This document shows, piece by piece, positions 1 to 6,452 of a stretch of DNA of 8,431 nt. This DNA comes from an uncultured Eubacteriales bacterium (GTDB lineage Bacteria; Bacillota; Clostridia; Christensenellales; Pumilibacteraceae): positions 1-8,431 of the forward strand of contig USBU01000037.1 of assembly GCA_900553005.1 (NCBI GenBank), read 5' to 3'. Under the pieces are notes generated by a model. That model had not been told where the DNA came from. It did no database searches and saw only the letters and a program-made list of their open reading frames with translations. The translations under genes and the position numbers were made by a program. The first letter of the stretch is position 1; each line of letters begins with the position of its first letter.

Positions 1-6
1 GATTTA

Positions 7-12
7 TATAAT
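7..12 (+). promoter_or_regulatory. Possible -10 box of the AraC-family gene
   Basis: A perfect TATAAT hexamer lies 62 nt upstream of the AraC-family start codon. It would give a leader of about 55 nt. The matching -35 box would fall before the window begins, so the promoter cannot be confirmed. A second candidate, TTGCAT at 31-36, has only a poor -10 partner (TATATA at 55-60), and its start point would fall on the ribosome binding site. Confidence 0.35.
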
Positions 13-74
13 GTCAGTCAATACTTAAAATTGCATTTAACTACAAAAAATCATTATATATTCGGAGCGGATAA

Positions 75-944
75 ATGAAAACTAAAATTGTAAAAAGACA
101 TGAATTTTCAGACAATTCCATGCGTTTGAAATTACCTGAAAGAGCCGGATTTAAATTGAATTATCTGATATATCCGTTTTTTCTCGGCTATGAAGAAATC
201 GGACTGAATTACTATAACGAAATGCAGTTTGATAACTTTTATATGCTGAACTATACGATTTCCGGCAGCGCCACGCTTACGGTCAACAACGTTACGTACA
301 AGCTTAAGCCGGGAGACCTTATTTTATTGCACACATACCAAAAGCGCATACTTAAACCCTGCGGTCCGTGGACGATCTACTGTATGCATATAAGAGACAA
401 CGGCAGCCAGCTGGCCAATCTGTACGCTAAATTTCATAAGGACAACAATTACATAATTAAAAATTTTCCGCGTCAAGTCATCGAGAAGCACTTTTTCCGG
501 TTAGCCGACGGAATGAAAGTTCAAAAACCGGATATATACGAGCTTGCCGCCGAAACATACGGGCTTATTGCGGACATAATGAAAATTTCGGACGCTCGGA
601 ATCCGTTTGTGCTTCCCAACGAGCTGAGAAATTCCATCGGCTATATGGAGGATAACTTTGAAACGCCGATCGCGTTGGAAAACATTGCGGAAATTTCAGG
701 CTACTCAGTCTCTCATTTAGAAAAGCTTTTCAGAGACCACTTAGGCTGCTCTCCGCTGTATTATCTGAATAAACTGCGGCTGGAGCGATCTAAACAGCTT
801 TTAGCCGCAACAGAATTTTCTTTGGCGGACATTGCAGTGCAAACGGGATTCAAAAACGACCGCTCGCTTATGTATCTGTTTAAAAAACGATTCGGCATGT
901 CGCCTACGGAATTCCGCAAAAAAGCAAAAAACGAACGGATTTAA
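75..944 (+). CDS. AraC-family transcriptional regulator, cupin sensor plus HTH
   Basis: The product is a 289-residue cytoplasmic DNA-binding regulator, normal full length for AraC-family sugar-responsive activators. The N-terminal half has a cupin-like effector domain; the stretch at about residues 62-95 (GSATLTV, then KPGDLILL) is the typical beta-barrel core. The C-terminal 100 residues hold the paired helix-turn-helix module. The first helix-turn-helix is at about 198-222 (LENIAEISGYSVSHLEKLF), and the second at about 248-271 ends in the family signature GF...LFKKRFGMSPTEFRK (258-282). The start is supported by GGAG at 64-67, 7 nt before the ATG. The gene converges on a GH78-like rhamnosidase gene, and such regulators commonly control neighbouring glycan genes, so that gene is the most likely target. 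The effector is unknown. No truncation or frameshift is visible. Confidence 0.93.
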   Translation: MKTKIVKRHEFSDNSMRLKLPERAGFKLNYLIYPFFLGYEEIGLNYYNEMQFDNFYMLNYTISGSATLTVNNVTYKLKPGDLILLHTYQKRILKPCGPWTIYCMHIRDNGSQLANLYAKFHKDNNYIIKNFPRQVIEKHFFRLADGMKVQKPDIYELAAETYGLIADIMKISDARNPFVLPNELRNSIGYMEDNFETPIALENIAEISGYSVSHLEKLFRDHLGCSPLYYLNKLRLERSKQLLAATEFSLADIAVQTGFKNDRSLMYLFKKRFGMSPTEFRKKAKNERI

Positions 945-1028
945 ATGGCTGCGGCATTTTAGCCGCCGTTACGGAAAAAACCTGCAGCATAATTTTTTAT
1001 CCGCGCAATTAACCGAATTTAAAAACGT

Positions 1029-1056
1029 AAAAAGCCCTCCATACGGCGGGCTTTTT
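1029..1056 (+). terminator. Rho-independent terminator after AraC gene, probably bidirectional
   Basis: AAAAAGCCC (1029-1037) pairs perfectly with GGGCTTTTT (1048-1056). The stem continues through CC/GG after one mismatch and closes on an ATAC loop. The T-run on one strand and A-run on the other suit termination from both sides, which fits the convergent genes ending at 944 (+) and 1133 (-). Confidence 0.85.
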
Positions 1057-1132
1057 AATTAACGCAAATTTAAAGGGAAGTATAATGCACAATAAATCAA
1101 GCAGGCATAAAAAAACGGCATTGAAAAAATTT

Positions 1133-2995
1133 TTACAGACTGCGGCCGATTTGTAATTTTTTCAGATAGTAAACGGGAATCGCAGACCATCCGTGACAGA
1201 GACTGCCCGCGCCCTCGAAGTCCTCCGAGCCCTTTTCCGTCTCCCAGAACGTTGTTGCGCCGGCGTCCAGCATTTTGCCGTATTTTTGCAATATATCGTC
1301 AAGCACGACGGACTCGTAGCTCTTCCCGAATGACAAAAGCGCATCATAATAAAACGTACACATGGACAGCGTTACCGGGATCAGCGACTTGTCGTTTATA
1401 ATCCTTTCTGCAAGTGGTTTTCCGCCAAGTCCGATAAGCAAGGCAAAAGCGTTGCCCAAGACGCTGCTCCTGTCGCACGCCGAGCTTAGCCTATACAATC
1501 CGTCTTCTCTTAAAAACGTATTCTCTATAGCGCGGACGGTCTTGGAACAATCGGTTTCGGTCCCGAAAATCCTGTCGTAACGGCGCGCGGCGTAAACGTA
1601 TGCGCAATTCAATATCAAGTCGTATTGCTTAACGCAGGATTCGCCCTCGATTCGATCGAGCTCGTCGCTGTTTGACGAGCAATCGCTCCATTCGTAAAAA
1701 TTCCAGTACGGAGCGGGAAAGTTAGGAATCAGGCCGTTTTCCAGCCTGGATTTAAACGCTTCCATAATAGACGAAAGCACGCAGCCTATCCTGCCTAGTA
1801 TTTCACGGTCGCCGGTATGATTTATATATTCCTCTACGACAACCGGATACATGAGCGAAAAAAACGGGATAGACCGGCTGCTGCCGGAGGGAAAACACAT
1901 CGCCAGCAAGCCGTCGCTTCTTAAGCCGTCAGCCATGAGCAAAATGTTTTCGCGCTGATATTCGTGACCGGCAAACGCGTAGTAACCGCACAGCATCTGA
2001 TTGCGGCCGTCAAGCACATATAAAGCCTGTTCTCTCCAGGGACAGTCCTCGTAATGCTCGTGCTTGCAGCACGTAAGAGTATAAACGCCAGTATCGTATA
2101 TCTTTTGAAGACGGTCGCTGCCGAATTCGGCCGGCAAAAGCTTATCAGGATACACCGCCGGCCTGATACCGACGTAATTGATCTTCAGATTTTTACCGTA
2201 AACAAAAATATATCTGCCTGCCAAACGTCGGAAAGCATTGATATATTTATTTTCTCCCGCTTTAGCCTTAAATTCCACGCTGAAATCGCGTCCGCCTATA
2301 AAACGGGCGGGTTTACCGTCTCTGAGATGTTCTCCGTAGGATATCAGTATTTCCTGTTCCTCTACACTCTCAAAATCCAGCTCCAAAAAGCCGGCCGTTT
2401 CCTTGAGCAAATCTATTAAATAGCCGTCGTCCGCTTCAGACACGACAGCTTCCGAGCGATTCATGAGCTTTAACGGTTTTGTTTCCCTTGCTTCGGCCGA
2501 GCCGACGCCGAGTTCATGAGACGGCAGCCACGGCAAGCTGTTGACTACGGTATTGTCGTAATAAAAACTGAGCCCCAGTTGCCCGGTTATAGTTTTAAGA
2601 TAGCCGTTGCGGTAATTCAGATTACGCCGAGATAAAACGCTTGCGTTGCTTTTCAGCAGCGTTTTTCCGTCAGAAACCACGTCGAACATCAAAAAAGCCT
2701 CGCCGGGCGTGTAAGTCTGGCTGCCGACGCCGTAATGCCATACGGTGACGAGAATTTCATTTTCGGCCCTAAGACAGCCGGTAACATCGAATTGAAAATA
2801 TTTTCGCCTTTCGGGATAATCGGAGCAAACCCCGAAGCCTGCAATAACGCCGTTGATTTCTGCGGAAAAATTACTGTCGCAGCTTACGCGAAGAAACACC
2901 TGCGCACTTCCCTCATACGAAAAACAACCGCGAAAATCAACATAACAATCTTTTTCGTTGACGTCGCCCTGCCATATCTTTACACCGTTTAACAT
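1133..2995 (-). CDS. GH78-like alpha-L-rhamnosidase, no signal peptide
   Basis: This 620-residue protein resembles glycoside hydrolase family 78, inverting enzymes that release terminal L-rhamnose. The region up to about residue 285 is beta-rich (sandwich-like accessory domains). The catalytic (alpha/alpha)6 barrel begins near 290 and a short C-terminal part follows about 590. The sequence DCPWREQALYVLD (317-329) matches the family active-site motif. D317 and E322 have the same +5 spacing as the conserved Asp/Glu acid pair. In TTFWE (581-585), E585 matches the family general base, and SLCHGWSAIPVYYL (598-611) is the usual family ending. No signal peptide or membrane segment is seen, so it probably acts in the cytoplasm on imported oligosaccharides. 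The ATG at 2995 is chosen because GGAGG (3002-3006) sits 6 nt upstream and the more upstream ATG (3037) abuts the -10 box. Rhamnosidase specificity is family inference; activity on another deoxysugar is possible. Confidence 0.85.
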   Translation of the reverse strand: MLNGVKIWQGDVNEKDCYVDFRGCFSYEGSAQVFLRVSCDSNFSAEINGVIAGFGVCSDYPERRKYFQFDVTGCLRAENEILVTVWHYGVGSQTYTPGEAFLMFDVVSDGKTLLKSNASVLSRRNLNYRNGYLKTITGQLGLSFYYDNTVVNSLPWLPSHELGVGSAEARETKPLKLMNRSEAVVSEADDGYLIDLLKETAGFLELDFESVEEQEILISYGEHLRDGKPARFIGGRDFSVEFKAKAGENKYINAFRRLAGRYIFVYGKNLKINYVGIRPAVYPDKLLPAEFGSDRLQKIYDTGVYTLTCCKHEHYEDCPWREQALYVLDGRNQMLCGYYAFAGHEYQRENILLMADGLRSDGLLAMCFPSGSSRSIPFFSLMYPVVVEEYINHTGDREILGRIGCVLSSIMEAFKSRLENGLIPNFPAPYWNFYEWSDCSSNSDELDRIEGESCVKQYDLILNCAYVYAARRYDRIFGTETDCSKTVRAIENTFLREDGLYRLSSACDRSSVLGNAFALLIGLGGKPLAERIINDKSLIPVTLSMCTFYYDALLSFGKSYESVVLDDILQKYGKMLDAGATTFWETEKGSEDFEGAGSLCHGWSAIPVYYLKKLQIGRSL

Positions 2996-3001
2996 AAAAA
3001 T

Positions 3002-3006
3002 CCTCC
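3002..3006 (-). promoter_or_regulatory. Ribosome binding site setting the rhamnosidase start
   Basis: GGAGG on the minus strand lies 6 nt before the ATG at 2995. It favours this start over the in-frame ATG at 3037, which would add 14 residues but lies next to the -10 box, upstream of the likely transcription start. Confidence 0.8.
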
Positions 3007-3037
3007 GTATCCGCAGATTAAGCGCCCTGCTGCACAT

Positions 3038-3065
3038 ATTATATCATATCGCAACGATAAGTCAA
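3038..3065 (-). promoter_or_regulatory. Sigma-A promoter of the rhamnosidase gene
   Basis: On the minus strand there is TTGACT (3065-3060), a 16-nt spacer, and a perfect TATAAT (3043-3038) preceded by TGA, an extended -10. The expected start point is about 3030-3032, leaving a leader of about 35 nt before the ATG at 2995. The promoter lies just downstream of the esterase terminator, so the rhamnosidase is a separate transcription unit. Confidence 0.82.
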
Positions 3066-3088
3066 TTCAGCAATATACTTTACTGTAT

Positions 3089-3120
3089 AAAAATGCGGCC
3101 CGTTTTAAGAGAGCCGCATT
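3089..3120 (-). terminator. Rho-independent terminator after the esterase gene
   Basis: On the minus strand AATGCGGC (3120-3113) and GCCGCATT (3099-3092) form a perfect 8-bp stem with a 13-nt loop. The T-run is five long and overlaps the end of the stem (3093-3089). It lies about 85 nt past the esterase stop codon and separates that gene from the rhamnosidase promoter. Confidence 0.75.
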
Positions 3121-3205
3121 CAAACGCAATATTCGGTTTACATTTCTCTTTTAGGGTTTCTGCAAAATATTGTTGGCCAGTACGGTAAAAGCAATGAACG
3201 TATTA

Positions 3206-4798
3206 CTATTTTTTAAGAATTAATGCCGATGCGGCCAGCGCGCCAAGCGCATATAAAACAATCGCCGCGTTTTCCTTATTGCAGCCCGTATTATCGTTGT
3301 CCTCCCCGCTCTCACCCTCGGAGGCGAATTTTATCTCTATTTCGCCGTCGGCGGTCACCGCTTCCTCCAGCACATACCGTCCGTTAATGCCCTCTTTTAA
3401 AGCGACTCCGTTAAAGGTAACCGATTCGACGTAATAGCCGTCGAATGCTTCCGGCACTACGACCAGCTGGTTGCCTTCGTAAAGCTTTACCGGAGAGGAT
3501 TTTCTTCTGTCGTAAGTCCCACGCGAATCGTCATAGGAGTACGAAATATTAAAGTATCGTCTTTCGCCGGATTCTATGCGCACCGAATAATTGCCCGATG
3601 TAGCCGGCACGACATAAACGTTTCCGTCCATCTCGGATGTGACGTCGATATCGTTTACGAAAAGCTTGGAAAGATGATAATTGGAATTATACGGTCTGAC
3701 CGTTATGCTGAGACTTTCTCCGTCGTTAAACATGGTTTTGTCCGCCGTTATTTCGCAGTTGGCGTCCTCGGTAATTTGCAGATAGTTTTTATCGGCGTTT
3801 TCCGCGGCGCACTCGGCAAACATATTTCCCAGAGTATTCATGTCAGCTCCGCTCCAATGATACCGATCCGAACCCACAACAACCGAACTTCCGTTCGCGC
3901 CCCTATCGTTGATATAAAGTTCAGAACTTTTAACGGTAGCAACCTTAGCGGGATTTGCGGAGGCGGCGACACGACGCTGCATTTCAATGAAATTTTCGTT
4001 AGCGCTCATATCCGAATACGAGCTGAATGTAAGAGAAATTTCACCCATTATAAACAGCAGTCCGCTCTGATCGACGCCGGTAATTTTACCGATATCCTCG
4101 CGCATATCGGTAATAAAGGTTTTAATAAGCTGCTCGTAAAGCATTGGCTGTCCACGGTCCGACTCACCCTGCATCCAGCAGAAAGCTTTTACCACCGGCG
4201 AATAACCTTTTTCCTTAAGCAGATTATACGCGGCCTCGAAATTGCGTATAAAGCGATAATACAAATAGCCCGTGCGGCTGTTGCCGTCGTGCTCAGGACT
4301 GTCCCACATGGACCTAGGGTACCAATTGCCGAATCTTTCCGGAAGGGCGCCCGATACGACGTCGGTAAGCGTTGTTCCTCCCGCGGCCGTTTTGAATATA
4401 CAAGCGGGTTGATCGGGCGAATAATACTGCTTGAGCCCGGCGGCCAGTCCGTACTCCGGACCCATCATTTCCGCGTTAATACCGAGCCCCGTGCTGACAT
4501 CGTTGCGGCAGAACATTCCGGACGAACCGACCGCTTCCTCGCGTTCGCCTATGTAAAGCGCCTCCTGCACTGCCGGCGCGGCAATATTGCGCGAATTGCC
4601 GGAAGCGTTAGACTGTCCCGCAATCAAATACATATCTATGCGCTGTCCCTGTGTATTAGCCTCTCTAAAAGAGCTTGAGCCGCTGATGCTTACCCCGGTA
4701 TCAGCCGCCCGCACGCCGGAAAAACCGATTCCCGCAAAACCGAACGACGCCGCGCATATGCACAGCGTCAAAATACATAGTAATTTAAATTTTCTCAT
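3206..4798 (-). CDS. Exported, C-terminally anchored SASA-type carbohydrate O-acetylesterase
   Basis: This 530-residue protein belongs to the sialate O-acetylesterase-like (SASA) group of SGNH hydrolases, which remove acetyl groups from sugars. An N-terminal signal peptide covers about residues 1-31 (basic MRKFK, hydrophobic core, possible cut after VRA). The nucleophile motif DMYLIAGQSNASG (55-67) gives S63. WMQGESD (208-214) is the oxyanion-hole/Glu block, and DRYH (311-314) gives the Asp-His pair with H314. Two beta-rich modules follow, at about 341-410 and 415-493. The second, with YVESVTFNG and a final DGEIEIKF, resembles divergent InlB-type B-repeats. After an acidic linker come GC (505-506), one hydrophobic helix (about 511-527) and KK at the very end, suggesting attachment to the cell envelope. 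The ATG at 4798 is chosen because AAAGGAG lies 9 nt upstream; a longer start would add 19 residues in front of a good signal peptide. The substrate (sialic acid, xylan or another acetylated glycan) cannot be told from sequence. Confidence 0.87.
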   Translation of the reverse strand: MRKFKLLCILTLCICAASFGFAGIGFSGVRAADTGVSISGSSSFREANTQGQRIDMYLIAGQSNASGNSRNIAAPAVQEALYIGEREEAVGSSGMFCRNDVSTGLGINAEMMGPEYGLAAGLKQYYSPDQPACIFKTAAGGTTLTDVVSGALPERFGNWYPRSMWDSPEHDGNSRTGYLYYRFIRNFEAAYNLLKEKGYSPVVKAFCWMQGESDRGQPMLYEQLIKTFITDMREDIGKITGVDQSGLLFIMGEISLTFSSYSDMSANENFIEMQRRVAASANPAKVATVKSSELYINDRGANGSSVVVGSDRYHWSGADMNTLGNMFAECAAENADKNYLQITEDANCEITADKTMFNDGESLSITVRPYNSNYHLSKLFVNDIDVTSEMDGNVYVVPATSGNYSVRIESGERRYFNISYSYDDSRGTYDRRKSSPVKLYEGNQLVVVPEAFDGYYVESVTFNGVALKEGINGRYVLEEAVTADGEIEIKFASEGESGEDNDNTGCNKENAAIVLYALGALAASALILKK

Positions 4799-4807
4799 CA
4801 CATTCCG

Positions 4808-4814
4808 CTCCTTT
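4808..4814 (-). promoter_or_regulatory. Ribosome binding site setting the esterase start
   Basis: AAAGGAG on the minus strand, 9 nt before the ATG at 4798, selects the start at MRKFK. That start places a classic signal peptide at the very N-terminus. The upstream in-frame ATG (4855) would place 19 residues before it. Confidence 0.72.
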
Positions 4815-4940
4815 ATCGGTCCGACTGAAGTTTTCAGCATCGGAATTTTTAACAAAATACAAATCTTATAATAAAAAATCTTAATAGACGGCCGTATAAC
4901 GCTTGCTCGTCACGGTCGATCGTAAATCATCGAGACGGCG

Positions 4941-5459
4941 TTATTGCTTAGCTTCCGGCGGCCGCACGTTGCGATACACCTTGCCGCAGTACTGGCAAAC
5001 GTTTTCAGCGGATTTCGGATCGATGATAACAGGCGCGCCGCAGTCCTCGCATTTTATAGTAAACGAAGCGTTTGACTGCTTGAAATTCGTGTTGAGAATC
5101 AGCTTATCATCCTCAAATTTAAAGCCGGTAAGATACCTCTCGGAAAGCGCCGAGCGAAGTCTGGCCCTTGCCTCGCGTTCGCTGATGTTAAGAACGGAAC
5201 ATAATTCGCGCACGGTGTAAAGATTATCGCTTTCTACCGCTACGACAAGCTTTTTCATGCCCGTAAGCGATGCAAATTTCATCCAAAGCAGCGGGCAGCC
5301 GTAAAAACCGAACACAGTAGCGACGATGCCTATAATCATAACCGGATAAACCGCGTTGACAGCGCCAAGCACGATACAAGGTATCCCCGCAGGCAGACAT
5401 ACGGACGCAAACAGCGAAAGATAAAGATATTTTTTAATGCGAGACTTGAGTAAATCCAT
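4941..5459 (-). CDS. Small membrane protein with winged-helix-like region and C-terminal zinc ribbon
   Basis: I do not recognise a named family. The 172-residue product has two predicted membrane helices (about residues 11-34 and 37-60) separated by a very short turn. A charged helical stretch (about 72-125, with YTVRELCSVLNISEREARARLRSAL) is followed by ILN and reads like a winged-helix fold. A C-terminal zinc ribbon has C137-x2-C140 and C155-x2-C158. The short turn and the basic residues near the first helix suggest a membrane hairpin with both ends in the cytoplasm. The start ATG has GGGAG 12 nt upstream, a rather long spacing, but no alternative in-frame start exists nearby. It has its own strong promoter. 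A role in membrane-linked regulation or protein interaction is only a guess; nothing ties it to the glycan genes. Confidence 0.8.
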   Translation of the reverse strand: MDLLKSRIKKYLYLSLFASVCLPAGIPCIVLGAVNAVYPVMIIGIVATVFGFYGCPLLWMKFASLTGMKKLVVAVESDNLYTVRELCSVLNISEREARARLRSALSERYLTGFKFEDDKLILNTNFKQSNASFTIKCEDCGAPVIIDPKSAENVCQYCGKVYRNVRPPEAKQ

Positions 5460-5482
5460 AGAATCTTTTAACTCCCTATCGG

Positions 5483-5499
5483 TATGATATTATATCATA
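5483..5499 (-). promoter_or_regulatory. Perfect 17-bp dyad over the -10 box, possible operator
   Basis: TATGATAT, one central base, then ATATCATA form a perfect inverted repeat with 8-bp arms. It covers the -10 box and reaches close to the likely transcription start of the zinc-ribbon gene. A repressor bound here would block transcription. AT-rich extended -10 sequences can be symmetric by chance, so operator function is unproven. Confidence 0.35.
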
Positions 5500-5517
5500 T
5501 ACGAAAAAATAACGCAA
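5489..5517 (-). promoter_or_regulatory. Sigma-A promoter of the zinc-ribbon membrane protein gene
   Basis: On the minus strand there is TTGCGT (5517-5512), an ideal 17-nt spacer, and a perfect TATAAT (5494-5489) with an extended TGA in front. The start point should be about 5482, giving a leader of roughly 22 nt before the ATG at 5459. Confidence 0.82.
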
Positions 5518-5538
5518 GCAAAGAATCTCGGTCCCGTT

Positions 5539-5564
5539 AAAAAATACAAAACGCAGTATTATTT
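5539..5564 (-). terminator. Weak AT-rich hairpin at the SDR stop codon, possible terminator
   Basis: On the minus strand AAATAATAC (5564-5556) and GTATTTTTT (5547-5539) pair with one mismatch, and the 3' arm runs into T's. The stem is almost all A-T and overlaps the SDR stop codon, so termination would be inefficient at best. Confidence 0.3.
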
Positions 5565-6329
5565 ACGTTTCTGCATACAATGCCACAAAAACATGACGAA
5601 TCTTTTCGGAAGAAGCTTTGAAAACACATGCATACACTTCCAGGTAAAGCCGTAAATCGAAACCGCTCTGTTTGCGTTAGCGGCGCGTATGGCCTTTGCT
5701 ACGACCTTATCGGCCGGCGCCATGGGTTTAAGAGCCTTGGGGCCGTTTACGCCCTCTCCGTTATGCGCGCAGGCGGCGAACTCAGTCTCCACCCAGCCTG
5801 GACAAATCGCGGTCACCGTTATCCCCTTGGACTTAAGCTCAGCGCGAAGAGCATAAGAATAGCTAAGCGCAAACGCCTTGCTTGCCGCATAAACGGAAAA
5901 ATTTTCCAAAGGCAGATATGCCGAAATCGAACACATCTCTATAATATGCGCTCCGCGTTTCATGTAGGGAATAACGGCTGCCGTTATGTTTACAAGCGCC
6001 TTATCGTTCAGGTCTATCATACCGTTGACGTCTTGTCTGTCCACCTCGGACCAATCGCCGAATTTACCGAAACCGGCCGCGTTTACAAGATAATTGACTT
6101 CTCCGCCGGAAAGAGACAGCGCGGAAATCAAAGCGTCTATATCTTCGGCTTTAGTAAGGTCAAGCGGAAATACCCTGCACACCGCAAAAAGCTCTTCCTT
6201 AAGCGCGTTTAACCTTTCCTCGCGGCGGGCGACGATCCATATTTCATCCGACTCCTTAAGGCTGTCGATTTGCCTGGCAAACTCGCGTCCCATGCCGGAC
6301 GAAGCGCCCGTAATAATGGAAATTTTCAT
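5559..6329 (-). CDS. Classical short-chain dehydrogenase/reductase (SDR)
   Basis: This 256-residue NAD(P)-dependent oxidoreductase has a Rossmann fold and the usual length for classical SDRs. Visible motifs are the nucleotide-binding TGASSGMG (7-14), acidic LDLT (56-59) and NAAG (83-86). The catalytic set is N108, S134, Y147 and K151 (YAASK), with PGWVET (177-182) after it. Arg residues at 35-36 after the second strand suggest NADP(H) preference. The C-terminal tail (about 228-256, with KLLPKRF and several aromatic residues) is hydrophobic and basic, a feature of SDR relatives that may touch membranes. The start is firm: AAGGAGG lies 7 nt before the ATG. It is separated from the upstream phosphodiesterase by that gene's terminator. 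The substrate is unknown, and a link to sugar or lipid metabolism cannot be read from sequence. Confidence 0.9.
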   Translation of the reverse strand: MKISIITGASSGMGREFARQIDSLKESDEIWIVARREERLNALKEELFAVCRVFPLDLTKAEDIDALISALSLSGGEVNYLVNAAGFGKFGDWSEVDRQDVNGMIDLNDKALVNITAAVIPYMKRGAHIIEMCSISAYLPLENFSVYAASKAFALSYSYALRAELKSKGITVTAICPGWVETEFAACAHNGEGVNGPKALKPMAPADKVVAKAIRAANANRAVSIYGFTWKCMHVFSKLLPKRFVMFLWHCMQKRK

Positions 6330-6353
6330 TTTTCTACCTCCTTAAAGGCGTAT

Positions 6354-6366
6354 TATGTCTGACATA
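6354..6366 (-). promoter_or_regulatory. 13-bp perfect dyad in the SDR leader
   Basis: TATGTC, one base, then GACATA form a perfect inverted repeat 24 nt upstream of the SDR start codon, just before its ribosome binding site. No good promoter boxes could be placed around it. It could be an operator or chance symmetry. Confidence 0.3.
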
Positions 6367-6396
6367 GTATGCTTAAATATCATAGAAATTACCGGC

Positions 6397-6436
6397 AAAA
6401 AGGCGGAATTCCGAAAAATTAGTTAAATTCCGCCTT
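6397..6436 (-). terminator. Rho-independent terminator after the phosphodiesterase gene
   Basis: AAGGCGGAATT (6400-6410) and AATTCCGCCTT (6426-6436) form a perfect 11-bp stem around a 15-nt loop. Read on the minus strand it ends in GCCTTTTT. It starts 16 nt after the phosphodiesterase stop codon and closes the sialidase-phosphodiesterase operon. Confidence 0.88.
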
Positions 6437-6452
6437 GAACATATTTATGAAT

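Noticed and set aside
947..970. GC-rich hairpin (GCGGC/GCCGC) just after the AraC-family stop codon
   Set aside because: Only a 5-bp perfect core with wobble extension and no T-run on either side; the clear terminator is at 1029-1056.
832..1062. Open frame overlapping the end of the AraC-family gene
   Set aside because: It is a shifted-frame shadow of the helix-turn-helix region that runs through the terminator; no ribosome binding site and no recognisable protein.
3674..4678. Long plus-strand open frame (334 codons) opposite the esterase
   Set aside because: Antisense shadow of a gene with clear catalytic motifs and signal peptide; the translation has no recognisable domain and no good ribosome binding site is visible.
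4799..4940. Promoter, terminator or riboswitch between the zinc-ribbon gene and the esterase
   Set aside because: AT-rich stretches such as TATAAG have no -35 partner at proper spacing, and the best stem (CCGT/ACGG) has only about 4 bp with a large loop, so nothing could be called.
5628..6212. Plus-strand open frame opposite the SDR
   Set aside because: Antisense shadow; the SDR motifs on the minus strand are complete and start after a strong ribosome binding site.
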